From Natronorubrum halophilum (GTDB taxonomy: Archaea; Halobacteriota; Halobacteria; Halobacteriales; Natrialbaceae), in the NCBI RefSeq assembly GCF_003670115.1, contig NZ_QQTY01000003.1, positions 310,001-374,000 on the forward strand: 64,000 nucleotides of DNA. The letters run 5' to 3'. The position numbers and the translations under genes are program-made. Of this stretch, positions 27,295 through 35,388 are shown piece after piece; position 1 is the stretch's first letter; the number at the start of each line of letters is the position of its first letter. The notes beneath the pieces are model-generated. The model ran no database searches, was not told where the DNA came from, and saw only the letters and a program-made list of their open reading frames with translations.

Positions 27295-27316
27295 ATAACA
27301 GCATTACATTTGTTAT
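27295..27316. promoter_or_regulatory. Palindromic operator-like site 4
   Basis: ATAACAG, 8 nt (CATTACAT), TTGTTAT: a 7-bp inverted repeat with one mismatch, centred 39 bp from site 3. The tandem placement supports cooperative protein binding. Confidence 0.45.
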
Positions 27317-27738
27317 GGGAAAGCCGATCGCGGAGGCGAATCAGAACGTGAACGGAATCGTTCCCCCAAATCACGGTTTACGGTAGGATACCGGTACTGC
27401 GTCCCGAACCTCCGCACATGTTCACGTTTGAGGCGTCGCGTGTCCTCTTTGTGTACCTTTCCACTCAACTCGACAGCGACTCAGAACGAAATTACACCTC
27501 ACATGACCGGTACAGCAATTGCACTACTGGTGAACACTCGTCCTCAGGCCGTTCATCGGGCGTGTTCGCTGTTGCTGCAGCGGAACGTGAATTGTGTAGT
27601 GTCAACTATTCTCGTGCGTTTCTCTCTCACGGGAGATATTTTCACCATGTCATCGCTTGTAGTTTCTGTGCGTACAAGGAACTCGGATCCCGTCTACTAA
27701 CAGTAAAATATACGAGGTACGACGAGTAACTGGTGGCT

Positions 27739-28542
27739 ATGAACGAAGATAACGATGACCACACCAAATCGGGCGTACAGTCGGTCGAAACGGCAATTGC
27801 GATTCTCGAGACGCTCAGGCGGATGGAGGGAGGAAAAGTCGCGGCGATCGGCGAGGAGACTGGCCTCTCGAAGGGAGCCGTGTACAAACACCTGACGACG
27901 TTGACGAAACACGGATTCGTCGTCAAGGACGGGAGCGAATACGAACTCGGGTTTCGGTTTCTCGACTACGGCGGCTGGCTCCGATCGCGCTACGTCGGCT
28001 CGGAGATCATCAAACCTCGAGTTCAGGAACTGGCAGAGGAGACGAACGAAGTAGCGCTGTTCGCTATCCTCGAGGGTGGCCGGGTGATCACTCTGTTTCG
28101 CGAAAACGGAACGCAGGGCGTTTTCACGCGGACTCGTCTCGGCCGCCGACTTTATCCCAACCAGAACGCGGGCGGAAAGGCCATCCTCTCCCAGCTTTCG
28201 GAAGCGGCGGTGCGGAGCCATATCGATGCCGTCGGGCTCCCGGAGGCGACGGAGAACACGATAACCGACGAAGCGGACTTCATGGCGGAACTCGAGCGGA
28301 TTCGCGAGCGCGGCTACGCGCTCAATCGGGAGGAGAGTACCGACGGGCTCGTCGCCGTCGCGGTCCCCGTCGTCCCCGACGATACCGTCATCGGCGCGTG
28401 TTCCGTCGCGGGGCCGCGCCATCGGATGGACGACGAGTACCTGAAAGAGGACGTCGCCGAAATGATTCTGAGCCTCGTCAACGAGGTGGAGTTGAATATC
28501 ACCCACTCACAGAAGTCCGTCAGCAGGTTCGGTTCACGGTAA
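27739..28542 (+). CDS. IclR-family transcriptional regulator, copy 2
   Basis: The 267-aa protein has an N-terminal helix-turn-helix (KVAAIGEETGLSKGAVYKHL) and a C-terminal IclR effector domain ending in LVNEVELNIT. It shares only its overall architecture with the IclR protein at 26146, so the two probably sense different ligands. A GTG at 27733 could also start it, but the ATG at 27739 fits the TATA-like box near 27703. It converges on the zinc alcohol dehydrogenase gene, 40 bp away. Confidence 0.9.
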   Translation: MNEDNDDHTKSGVQSVETAIAILETLRRMEGGKVAAIGEETGLSKGAVYKHLTTLTKHGFVVKDGSEYELGFRFLDYGGWLRSRYVGSEIIKPRVQELAEETNEVALFAILEGGRVITLFRENGTQGVFTRTRLGRRLYPNQNAGGKAILSQLSEAAVRSHIDAVGLPEATENTITDEADFMAELERIRERGYALNREESTDGLVAVAVPVVPDDTVIGACSVAGPRHRMDDEYLKEDVAEMILSLVNEVELNITHSQKSVSRFGSR

Positions 28543-28581
28543 CCGAATATCGCTCGCGGAGGTCGTCGGTATCGAATCCGG

Positions 28582-29643
28582 TTACGGTCGGACCAGGATC
28601 TTCACTTCGTCGCTTTCGCCCTCGATAAGCGTCTCGAATCCATCCTCGACGATATCCTCGAGATCGATCCGTGAGGTCACGAGCGATTCCGGGTCGAAAT
28701 CGCCGGTCGCGAAATTCCGAACGGTCGTTCCGAACTCGCGGTCGGAAAGCGGTCCTCCCTCGAACGCCGCCGTTCCGACGACGGTTCGCTCGGCGACCAC
28801 GATGTCGGTCGGTTCGATGGAGACCGAGTCCTCGAAGAGACTCACGATGGTCGTCGTTCCACCGGATCTCGTCACGGAGAGTGCCTGATTGAGCGACTGC
28901 TCGACACCGGCGACCTCGAACGCGACGTCGACGCCGCCGGTTTCGTCGCGGATGGATGAGACGGGATCACCGTCGCTCGGATCGATAGTTACGTCGGCAC
29001 CGCAGTCCGCGGCTCGCGTCCGTCGAGTCGCCAGTGGTTCCGACACGTACACCGGTCCCGCGCCGGCCGCGAGAGCGGCCTGAAGAACCGTGAGTCCGAT
29101 GGGGCCGCTTCCGAAGACGGCGGCGGTATCGCCGGGTCCGAGACCCGACTGTTCGACGGCGTGGACGCCGACCGTGAACGGTTCGACGAGCGCGGCGAGT
29201 TCCGCCGGGACGTCGTCCGGAACGGGGACGACCGTTTCGGCGGAGACAACGACGTTCTCCGAGAAGCCGCCGCCTCCCCCGGAGAGACCGACGAAGCCGC
29301 CCGATTGACAGAGATGGTAGTTTCCCTCGTCGCAGTACTGACAGTCGCCACACCAGACGATCGGGTTGACGGCGACGTTCGTCCCCTCCTCGAGGGCGAC
29401 GTCGGCTCCCGTTTCGACGATCGTCCCGCCGATTTCGTGTCCGATCGTGATCGGAATCGCGTCGCCGGTGACGGGATGGGGCGCTTCGGGTATCGTGATC
29501 GGCCCGGCGGCGTACTCGTGGAGGTCGGAGCCACAGATTCCACACGCCGCGACCTCGACCCGGACGTCGTTCGCACCGACCGTTTCCGGTTCGATCTCTT
29601 CGACGCGGACGTCCCTCGGACCGTAATATCGTGCTGCTCGCAT
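28582..29643 (-). CDS. Zinc-dependent alcohol dehydrogenase (MDR family)
   Basis: The 353-aa protein is a medium-chain zinc dehydrogenase. The catalytic zinc region reads CGICGSDLHEY with GHEIGG downstream, the structural zinc loop is CGDCQYCDEGNYHLC, and the nucleotide motif is FGSGPIGL. Similarity in motif layout is to butanediol, sorbitol or threonine dehydrogenases. It would interconvert an alcohol and a ketone with NAD(P). I start at MRAARYYGPRD (ATG 29641-29643), the usual beginning for this family. Confidence 0.9.
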   Translation of the reverse strand: MRAARYYGPRDVRVEEIEPETVGANDVRVEVAACGICGSDLHEYAAGPITIPEAPHPVTGDAIPITIGHEIGGTIVETGADVALEEGTNVAVNPIVWCGDCQYCDEGNYHLCQSGGFVGLSGGGGGFSENVVVSAETVVPVPDDVPAELAALVEPFTVGVHAVEQSGLGPGDTAAVFGSGPIGLTVLQAALAAGAGPVYVSEPLATRRTRAADCGADVTIDPSDGDPVSSIRDETGGVDVAFEVAGVEQSLNQALSVTRSGGTTTIVSLFEDSVSIEPTDIVVAERTVVGTAAFEGGPLSDREFGTTVRNFATGDFDPESLVTSRIDLEDIVEDGFETLIEGESDEVKILVRP

Positions 29644-29745
29644 GTCGAGGTATAGTTTCAAGCCAGCTGCAATAAGCGTTGGTGCGGCGTCGACCGCATC
29701 GCGGCGGCACCACTGACGCGAAAAACGGAGTCGAAACTGATCAGG

Positions 29746-30702
29746 TCAGTTGGTCTCGAGGGGTGGCAGCATCTCTTCGATCCGCTCGATGTCGACATCG
29801 AGCCAGTCGGGAACTTTGAGTTCGTCGCCGTAGTCTTCGGGATCCTGATCGATGGTGAAGCCGGGGCCGTCGGTCGCGTACTCGAAGATAGCTCCGCCGG
29901 GTTCGGTGATGTACCGCGAGTGGAAGTAGTCGCGATCCTTCGTCGAAGTAGTGATGTAGCCGTTTTCGCGGAGCCGGTCGCTGATCTCGTCCTGTTCCCA
30001 GCCGTTGGCGACGCGGAAGGCGACGTGAAGGTAGGTGCCGATTCCCATCCGGCCTTGCGGCGCGTTCGGGCGGATGAGGACGTCGACCGTCGTCGCACAC
30101 GGCGCGTCGCTGGGCGCTTCGTAGCGGATGCGGTCGCCCGCCTGTGGGTGAGTGGCTTCGCCGACGCGGTCCCACCCCATCGTCTCGAGGACGTCCATGG
30201 TGCCGGCGGGATCGTTCGAGTGCAGCGTCGTGCTGAACATCCCGCGGATGCCGTGTTCGGCGGGGACGTCGCTGTCATCGGTCCACGGTTCGATGTCGGA
30301 CTCACCGGTGACAAGTTCGAACGGGAGACCGTCGGGATCCGTGAATTCGATGGCAGTTTCGTCGAAGCGTTCGTCGACCGTGAACTCGATATCGTGTTCT
30401 TCGAAGCGGTTAGTCCAGTAGTCGACTGAACCCTCGGGGATCGTCAGACCGACCGAGCGCATCATTCCCTTGCCGACCATGCCCGCTTCCATGGGCATGT
30501 TGGTCATCGGGAAGTAGGTCACGATGGTGCCGGGCGTCCCTTCTTCATCTCCGTAGTAGAGGTGGTAGATCTTTTCGGGGACGTCGAAGCGAACCGTTCG
30601 CTTGACGAAGCGCATCCCGAGGACGTTCGTAAAGAAGTCGTAGTTCTCCTGTGGGTCGTCACAGAACGCTGTCACGTGGTGTATCCCTGGAATCTCTGGC
30701 AT
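29746..30702 (-). CDS. Ring-cleaving dioxygenase, tandem VOC domains, copy 2
   Basis: This 318-aa protein differs from the copy at 20825-21781 by about 10 residues over 318, and the DNA is also nearly identical within the coding region. The flanks differ, so the duplication covers the gene only. Both VOC domains and their likely metal ligands are intact, so both copies should be active. The start MPEIPG (ATG 30700-30702) is again about 30 bp below a TATA-like TTATTTGAGG. Keeping two almost identical genes suggests recent duplication or ongoing gene conversion, perhaps for dosage. Confidence 0.87.
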   Translation of the reverse strand: MPEIPGIHHVTAFCDDPQENYDFFTNVLGMRFVKRTVRFDVPEKIYHLYYGDEEGTPGTIVTYFPMTNMPMEAGMVGKGMMRSVGLTIPEGSVDYWTNRFEEHDIEFTVDERFDETAIEFTDPDGLPFELVTGESDIEPWTDDSDVPAEHGIRGMFSTTLHSNDPAGTMDVLETMGWDRVGEATHPQAGDRIRYEAPSDAPCATTVDVLIRPNAPQGRMGIGTYLHVAFRVANGWEQDEISDRLRENGYITTSTKDRDYFHSRYITEPGGAIFEYATDGPGFTIDQDPEDYGDELKVPDWLDVDIERIEEMLPPLETN

Positions 30703-30840
30703 GGTATGCTCCACCAATAGATATCGAAGGCATCCTCAAATAACTTTTGTTAGCATTGTTACCTATCGGCACATTAAGAACGTTTGTCAGGAACCCTCGA
30801 GCGACCTCGAGAGCGGATAACCGACGAGGTGACGCGGTGT

Positions 30841-31599
30841 TCAATCCGTGTAGACGCCGTCCGGATCCAGATCGTTCCGGATGAGATCGATCTCCCGCTC
30901 GGTCGGTGGGTTCGTCTCGACGAGTTCGGAGCTGAATTGCAGTTCCCATCCGGTCGCCTGCTGGACGGTGTCTCTCGTCACGCCGGGATGCAGCGACTCG
31001 ACGTACATCTCGCCGCCGTCGTCGAACCGCATCACCGCTTTGTCCGTGATGACGGCTTCGGGACCGCCCCGGAGGCCGAGTCGCTCGCGGTTGGTACGAC
31101 CGCCGACGTAGCCGGGACTCGTGACGAAATCGACTTCGTCCGGGAATCGACGGCGACTGTGCGGCGTAATGATTATCGTTCGATCCGTGTTGCTCGCGAT
31201 CTCACATGCACCACCGCTGCCGGGAAGGCGCACCGTCGGATCGTCGTAGTCGCCGATGACCGTCGAGTTGATGTTTCCGTACCGATCGATCTGTGCGCCC
31301 CCGAGAAAGCCGACGTCGATGCGTCCGGACTGGAGGTAGTAGCCGAACCCCTGTATCATCGGGACGATGCTCCGAGCGCCCGTCGCGAGGACGGGATCCC
31401 CGATTGAGAGGGGTAATTTCGACGGGTTCGAGTCGATGGTTCCCGACTCGTAGATCATCTCCAGGTCCGGCGCGTGCGTTCGTTTCGCGAGGTTGCAGGC
31501 GAGGTTGGGGATTCCGACCCCGACGAGCGTCGTGTCGCCGTCTTGCAGTTCCTGTGACGCGCGAGAGATCATCAGTTCGGTATCAGTATACTCGGTCAT
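30841..31599 (-). CDS. CoA-transferase family I, beta subunit (GctB/CatJ/IpdB type)
   Basis: The 252-aa protein is the smaller subunit of a heteromeric family I CoA-transferase. It shows YESG near residue 50, GGAQIDRYGNINST, and the C-terminal VESLHPGVT common to GctB, CatJ and IpdB. Depending on subtype these enzymes move CoA between acids (for example 3-oxoadipate) or, in IpdAB, open a ring of an acyl-CoA intermediate. It starts 2 bp after the alpha subunit ends, so the two are translated together. Confidence 0.85.
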   Translation of the reverse strand: MTEYTDTELMISRASQELQDGDTTLVGVGIPNLACNLAKRTHAPDLEMIYESGTIDSNPSKLPLSIGDPVLATGARSIVPMIQGFGYYLQSGRIDVGFLGGAQIDRYGNINSTVIGDYDDPTVRLPGSGGACEIASNTDRTIIITPHSRRRFPDEVDFVTSPGYVGGRTNRERLGLRGGPEAVITDKAVMRFDDGGEMYVESLHPGVTRDTVQQATGWELQFSSELVETNPPTEREIDLIRNDLDPDGVYTD

Positions 31600-31601
31600 C
31601 G

Positions 31602-32519
31602 TCAGTAGTCACCCATATCGATCGGTGTCGCGTAGCTCGTCTGCGGCTGCAGGTCGAGGAACCGTTCGGTTGTCAACTTCTCGAGATACTCGGCCCGATC
31701 GTGGACGCCGTACACCCACTCGTCGAGCCATTCCGTCGTCGATTCGTGCGTCTCGGATCGGCGATCCCACTCGAGGTACGCCTCGTTGTCTCTGTCGTAG
31801 TACCCCTGTGCGTACGACGGATGCGATCCGTACGGCTCCTCAACTACGTAGTCGACCGCGGTTCCTGGAACGAGCGTTCTGTTCGGATCGCTCCGGATGA
31901 CCCGTTTGTCTACGATCTCTTCGACGCTCAACACGACGGTGTCGGCGGCGAACGCTGCCTCCACTATCTCGCCGACGATTCCCCACACCTGCGCGTTCCC
32001 CTCTTCGTCCGCTCGCTGGGCGCGAACGATCGCGACGTCCGGGTTGAGGGGCGGGACCACCGGAATCTCGTCCGGTCCGTCGTCGTATGGGTTCTCGAGG
32101 ATCCTGATCGAGTCAGTGTGGTCCGGATAGTCCGATCCGATGAACGTCCGGAGCGGGAGGAACGGGAGGTCCTGTGCGCCGGCGGCCAGCCGGGAAACGA
32201 GCCCGAAATGAGAGTACTCTTCGATCGCGATCTCGTTCGGGACTCCGTCCTCGACTGCCCGTCGGAACCCGCGGAGGCTGCCAACGCCGGGATTTCCCGC
32301 CCAAGAGAAGGTCACCGTACTCGCACAACCCGCCGCAATCATCTGGTCGTAAACCAGATCCGGCGTCGCCCTGGCGAGGTCGAGGTCCTCGTACCCCTGG
32401 CGAATTATCTCGTGGCCGGCGGCGAACGGGATGAGATGGGTGAACCCACCGAGGTACAGGCTCTGTCCATCGTCGACGGCCTCCGAAATCGCGTACTCCA
32501 TATCTACTACTTCTGTCAT
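31602..32519 (-). CDS. CoA-transferase family I, alpha subunit (GctA/CatI/IpdA type)
   Basis: The 305-aa protein is the larger subunit of the CoA-transferase pair, with LYLGGFTHLIPFAAGHEII near the start and IVRAQRADEEGNAQVWG in the middle. Its length of about 300 fits GctA/CatI/IpdA better than the shorter ScoA type. The transcript probably starts near 32565, since the TATA-like TTTATTATAT lies near 32588-32600, leaving a leader of about 45 nt with a CCATGGTA direct repeat. It probably activates or opens an acid from ring degradation; the substrate is unknown. Confidence 0.85.
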   Translation of the reverse strand: MTEVVDMEYAISEAVDDGQSLYLGGFTHLIPFAAGHEIIRQGYEDLDLARATPDLVYDQMIAAGCASTVTFSWAGNPGVGSLRGFRRAVEDGVPNEIAIEEYSHFGLVSRLAAGAQDLPFLPLRTFIGSDYPDHTDSIRILENPYDDGPDEIPVVPPLNPDVAIVRAQRADEEGNAQVWGIVGEIVEAAFAADTVVLSVEEIVDKRVIRSDPNRTLVPGTAVDYVVEEPYGSHPSYAQGYYDRDNEAYLEWDRRSETHESTTEWLDEWVYGVHDRAEYLEKLTTERFLDLQPQTSYATPIDMGDY

Positions 32520-32848
32520 TTTGTCTTGTTCTCCATGGTAGCATCTCGACCGATCAGTCGCACACCATGGTAACCGATACCTTGCCTGATATAATAAATC
32601 TCAGGTTCTCACAGACGGCCGACCCGATACTTTTGGTCGGTTACGAGTCGTGACGACTGCGGCACCGAGCCGATAGCTCACCGAGGCGGCTTCGGGACCG
32701 AACTGTCGGAGACGTGGCGTTCTGACCGCAAACAATCGATAATCCTAATCGCGCGTGTGGGTCGCACCTCTCGGATCGTCGGTCAGTCGTAGCGACGGAA
32801 AACTGGGGAATGGAACCAAAGCGGACTCGCGTAATCGACGAACGGCCG
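32520..32848. other. Spacer with CCATGGTA direct repeats
   Basis: This 329-bp spacer lies upstream of the CoA-transferase operon and downstream of the SDR gene. CCATGGTA occurs at 32533-32540 and 32565-32572, 32 bp apart. The minus-strand word GTTACCATGGT here recurs at the start of the hydrolase gene at 33785. It may be regulatory. Confidence 0.3.
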
Positions 32849-33625
32849 TCAGGGGCCACCGGTATTAACCCAGCCGCCGTCGACCAGGATCCCTTCCGCG
32901 GTCACGTACGACGAGAGATCACTCGCCAGGAAGACGGCGACGTTGCCCAGATCGTCCGGTTTTCCGAGGCGATCCAGCGACGTTTCGGCCGCTCGAGCCC
33001 TCGCGGCTTCGGCGTCGTGGTTTTCGGCGAGTCCGGTCTCGTCGGTGAACCCCGGCTGAATCGCGTTCACCCGCACCTCCGGTCCGAGCAGGTCGGCGAT
33101 CGCGAACGTCATCGATTTCACGCCGCCTTTCGCCGCACAGTAGAGGATGGAGCCGGGTTCGACGAAACCCTGTTCCGCGGCGGTGCTCGCGACGTTGATG
33201 ATGGACCCGTCGCCGTTTTCCAGCATTCGCTCGCCGGCGGCCTGACAGCCGAAGTACGCGCCCTTCAGGTTGACGCTCACGAGCGCCTCGAAGTCGTCGT
33301 CGTCGGTTTCGAAGAACTCGACTGGATGAACGATACCCGCGTTGTTGACCATCACGTCGATTCCGCCGAACTCGTCCGCCGCATCGACCGCGTCGACCAC
33401 GTCCTCGTAGTTCGTCACGTCGCATTCGACGAAGCGACCCTGCGAACCGGTCTCCGCTTCGATCGCCTCCAGCGTCGGTGTCGTCTCCCGTGTTCGTGGC
33501 GTCTCTCGCAGGTCGGCGACGACGATATCTGCGCCGTGGGAGGCCAGTTTCAGTGCGATACCGCGGCCGATGCCGCTCGCACCGCCCGTTACGACAGCTG
33601 TCTTTCCGGTCAGTAGGTCAGACAT
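32849..33625 (-). CDS. Short-chain dehydrogenase/reductase (classical SDR)
   Basis: The 258-aa protein has the classical SDR motifs: TGGASGIG at residues 13-20, NNAG, and the catalytic YCAAK with an upstream serine. The C-terminus ends in VDGGWVNTG as usual. It would oxidise or reduce a hydroxyl or keto group with NAD(P). I start at MSDLLTGKTA (ATG 33623-33625) because a TATA-like TTTAT at 33651-33655 is 28 bp upstream. The frame extending to 33961 has no family support. It is divergent from the alpha/beta hydrolase gene. Confidence 0.9.
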   Translation of the reverse strand: MSDLLTGKTAVVTGGASGIGRGIALKLASHGADIVVADLRETPRTRETTPTLEAIEAETGSQGRFVECDVTNYEDVVDAVDAADEFGGIDVMVNNAGIVHPVEFFETDDDDFEALVSVNLKGAYFGCQAAGERMLENGDGSIINVASTAAEQGFVEPGSILYCAAKGGVKSMTFAIADLLGPEVRVNAIQPGFTDETGLAENHDAEAARARAAETSLDRLGKPDDLGNVAVFLASDLSSYVTAEGILVDGGWVNTGGP

Positions 33626-33784
33626 GTGTTCACAATACCCAGGATCAGAGATAAAGGCTCTGATCAGTCGACCGGGATCGGAGTCGGCTCGAGTCCGTTC
33701 GCGGCGATCGTGAGATTTCGGCCGATAACCGAACTGACGGCTGTGATCGCAAACATGAATACGCGTCGGGAGAGATGTGTTACC

Positions 33785-34594
33785 ATGGTTTCCCACACCG
33801 TCTATAGCGGCGATTTGGCGCTTCGCGTCGAGGAGGTCGGAAGCGGCCGGCCGGTGTTGCTCGTTCACGGCTACTCCCAGAGTCGGCTGTGCTGGCGAAA
33901 GCAATTCGAGTCGCCACTCACGGAGGATCTCCGACTGATCGCGATGGACAACCGCGGCCACGGCGACTCGGACAATCCCCGCGACGCGTACGAGGAGTCC
34001 GAACTGTGGGCCGAGGATATTCGATCGGTCATAACGGCGCTCGATCTGGAAGACTGCATTCTCGTCGGCTGGTCGTACGGCGGATTAGTGGTTCTCGACT
34101 ACGTCGAGACTTTCGGAACGGACGGGATTGCTGGCATCAACCTCGTTGGCGCGGTCTCATCGATCGGAACCGAGATGGCGACCGAGCGTCTCGGACCGGA
34201 GTACATCGATCTCGTGTCGGGATTCGTTTCAACCGATGTCGAAGAGAGCGTCGAAACGATGCGGCAGTTCGTGGAGCTGTGCGTCTACAACGACCTCTCG
34301 CCGGAAGACCGAGCGTACATGTTGGGATACAACGTCGTCGTCCCGCCGCACGTACGCGACAGCCTCCGCGACCGAACGGTGAGCCACGAGACCGAACTCG
34401 CGGATCTGGACGTCCCCGTCCTCCTCACGCACGGCGACGAAGACGACGTCGTGCTCCCCGCGGCCTCGCGACAGTACGCCGATCTCATCGACGACGCGGC
34501 GTATTCCGCTTATCCGGAAACGGGCCACTCACCGTTCTGGGAGCGACCTGAGCGGTTCAACCGCGAACTCCGGGAGTTCGCCCTCGAGGTGTAG
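33785..34594 (+). CDS. Alpha/beta hydrolase
   Basis: The 269-aa protein is a classic alpha/beta hydrolase: HGYSQSRLCW near the oxyanion region, the nucleophile elbow GWSYGG, THGDEDDVV with the acidic residue, and ETGHSPFWE with the catalytic His. Such enzymes open lactones, esters or C-C bonds, including meta-cleavage products. The start at 33785 overlaps a GTTACCATGGT word also present upstream of the CoA-transferase operon. It is followed after 45 bp by a reductase gene and probably shares a transcript with it. Confidence 0.88.
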   Translation: MVSHTVYSGDLALRVEEVGSGRPVLLVHGYSQSRLCWRKQFESPLTEDLRLIAMDNRGHGDSDNPRDAYEESELWAEDIRSVITALDLEDCILVGWSYGGLVVLDYVETFGTDGIAGINLVGAVSSIGTEMATERLGPEYIDLVSGFVSTDVEESVETMRQFVELCVYNDLSPEDRAYMLGYNVVVPPHVRDSLRDRTVSHETELADLDVPVLLTHGDEDDVVLPAASRQYADLIDDAAYSAYPETGHSPFWERPERFNRELREFALEV

Positions 34595-34639
34595 CGCCGC
34601 GACCGAATCTTTATGCTCTGTACGCTTGGAGGGGTAGGT

Positions 34640-35266
34640 ATGCCGGAACTACGAATCACCAGGCTCGAGGACGTCGGTGACCAGACCGCCGCTATCGAAG
34701 TCGAAGCGCCGACCGATTTCGAGGCGTACCCCGGACAGTTCGTACTGGTTCGAGCAACCATCAACGGCGAGGAAGAGACCGGATATTACACGATTTCCTC
34801 CCCCGACGTCGAGGAGCGATTCGAAATGACGGTTGCGGTCGATCCCGACGGGACGCTCGGTCCGTGGCTCGTCGAACGCGCGCTCGGAGAGACGATCACC
34901 GTCGAGGGACCGTTCGGCGACATCCAGTACGTCGACGACGGCGTCGCTCTCGTGTTCGCGGGCGGGCCCGGTATCGGTCCGGCGGTCGGTATCGCCGAGC
35001 GCGCCCGGCGGCTGGATCACGATGTGACGATCGTTTACGGTGGCGACCAACCGCCACACGGGGATCGCCTCGATACCCTGAAAGAACGCGGTGCAACGAT
35101 CGTTCTCTCGGACGATCTCGAGGAGGCAGTCGACTCGATCGATCCCTCGGCGTTCGAGATATACGTATTTGGCTTCCAACAGTTCGTCGAAGAGGCGAGA
35201 GACGCGCTCTCTCGGGCCGGAATCGACCTCGATACCGTCGAGATAGAGAGTTTCGGGCCCGAGTAG
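34640..35266 (+). CDS. Cysteine-free FNR-type NAD(P)H/flavin oxidoreductase
   Basis: The 208-aa protein has a flavin-binding barrel with YYTISSPD and an NAD(P) domain with GGPGIGPAVGIAERA, as in ferredoxin-NADP reductase superfamily members. It has no cysteine, so it cannot carry the 2Fe-2S cluster of dihydroorotate dehydrogenase electron-transfer subunits or phthalate reductases. The usual Arg before the YT/S motif is replaced by Gly. It may be a stand-alone flavin reductase that feeds FMNH2 to the LLM oxidoreductase encoded at 43242, which is inference. GGAGGGG just before the start acts as a ribosome-binding site. Confidence 0.8.
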   Translation: MPELRITRLEDVGDQTAAIEVEAPTDFEAYPGQFVLVRATINGEEETGYYTISSPDVEERFEMTVAVDPDGTLGPWLVERALGETITVEGPFGDIQYVDDGVALVFAGGPGIGPAVGIAERARRLDHDVTIVYGGDQPPHGDRLDTLKERGATIVLSDDLEEAVDSIDPSAFEIYVFGFQQFVEEARDALSRAGIDLDTVEIESFGPE

Positions 35267-35361
35267 CCGATCGAGTCGCCAGTCCCTAACGCGGTTTCGG
35301 GAACACGGACCCATTCCGAATGGTGTGTGTTCCCAATTACCAAAACATATAAGAAATTGTC

Positions 35362-35376
35362 TCTCCCACTGGGAGA
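35362..35376. promoter_or_regulatory. Palindrome at the presumed livH transcription start
   Basis: TCTCCC, 3 nt, GGGAGA is a perfect 6-bp inverted repeat about 25 bp after a TATA-like CATATAAG (35344-35352). It overlaps the expected transcription start, as an operator or a short 5' hairpin would. Confidence 0.4.
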
Positions 35377-35388
35377 TGGTCGACGATA

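Larger units (their letters stand above)
26914..27738. other. Divergent spacer between two IclR genes
   Basis: No gene is supported here. The spacer carries the two palindromic sites at 27256-27276 and 27295-27316. At its right end is AT-rich DNA with a TATA-like TAAAATATAC near 27703-27712 for the rightward IclR gene. Its length and content suggest a regulatory hub. Confidence 0.5.

Noticed and set aside
27418-27729. 103-aa frame between the IclR genes
   Set aside because: Low-acid composition, no motifs, and it lies in an AT-rich regulatory spacer.
26146-28542. A toxin-antitoxin or defence module around the paired IclR genes
   Set aside because: Both proteins are full-length metabolic-type regulators and all neighbours are catabolic genes.
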